Source: Bacillus marinisedimentorum (GTDB lineage: Bacteria; Bacillota; Bacilli; Bacillales; Bacillaceae_O). From it: a DNA stretch of 51,438 nt. Within the stretch, counting starts at the first letter, position 1. Each line of letters starts with the position of its first letter. Shown piece after piece: positions 51,428 to 51,438 of this stretch. The notes under the pieces are model-generated. The model ran no database searches and was not told where the DNA came from. It was given only the letters and a program-made list of their open reading frames with translations. The DNA is taken from positions 1 through 51,438 of the forward strand of contig NZ_LWBL02000065.1 of assembly GCF_001644195.2 (NCBI RefSeq), in the 5' to 3' direction. Made by a program: the position numbers and the translations under genes.

Positions 51428-51438
51428 AATATTTAATA

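Overview
The window is a chromosomal segment of a Gram-positive, low-to-mid GC endospore-former-type Firmicute of the Bacillaceae/Planococcaceae kind. The main evidence is the complete sigma-B module (rsbR-S-T-U-V-W-sigB-rsbX) beside ndoAI-ndoA, alr, a YdcC-type lipoprotein, acpS, a rhomboid, ydbT-ydbS and cshA. This is the gene order known from Bacillus subtilis. Strong AGGAGG-type ribosome sites and sigma-B and ECF promoter motifs agree with it. I see no phage, IS element, CRISPR array or rRNA gene.

Layout. 1-5263: the sigma-B operon on the minus strand, with an internal sigma-B promoter before rsbV and a terminator overlapping the rsbX stop. 6.1-12.1 kb: the NdoA/NdoAI toxin-antitoxin pair, alanine racemase, lipoprotein, NAD(P)HX repair enzyme and AcpS (minus), then a rhomboid protease (plus). 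13.6-19.6 kb: ydbT/ydbS PH-domain membrane proteins, UV endonuclease, MscL with an unusual zinc-ribbon tail, and the DEAD-box helicase CshA with a possible attenuated leader. 19.9-26.4 kb: an EamA transporter, DegV, three small genes, cardiolipin synthase with a predicted sigma-B promoter, an MFS transporter and an esterase. 26.6-29.9 kb: a TPP riboswitch with terminator controlling a thiamine-precursor uptake operon (MTH1187-like protein, ThiX, ThiY, ThiZ). 31.5-36.5 kb: a methyltransferase, a glutaredoxin with an in-frame TGA at its first redox-Cys position (candidate selenoprotein), a Na+/H+ antiporter, and an ECF sigma/anti-sigma/ABC-permease operon with its own ECF promoter. 37-45.8 kb: stress proteins with predicted sigma-B promoters, a fatty-aldehyde dehydrogenase/acyl-reductase pair under a FadR-like operator, CapA, a TetR/oxidoreductase divergent pair and a GNAT protein. 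46.1-48.5 kb: cytochrome bd oxidase cydAB. 48.9-51.4 kb: 19 tRNA genes on the minus strand.

The genes group around stress and envelope physiology. Sigma-B and five candidate target promoters (rsbV, cls, nhaK-like, a small membrane protein, a 17M-type stress protein) lie within 40 kb of each other. Membrane, redox and ion homeostasis genes (mscL, cls, cydAB, antiporter, Grx) surround them.

The intergenic DNA is the most unusual part. Four arrays of a roughly 21-bp GCGTGAAA-type repeat lie just beyond transcription terminators, one of them amplified as a 498-bp tandem triplication. Arrays of about 51-bp perfect hairpins show compensatory changes. In the tRNA cluster, a structured element of about 80 bp occurs four times, always beside truncated duplicated tRNA 5' ends. 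All functional statements come from reading sequence and recalled family knowledge; no database search was run.
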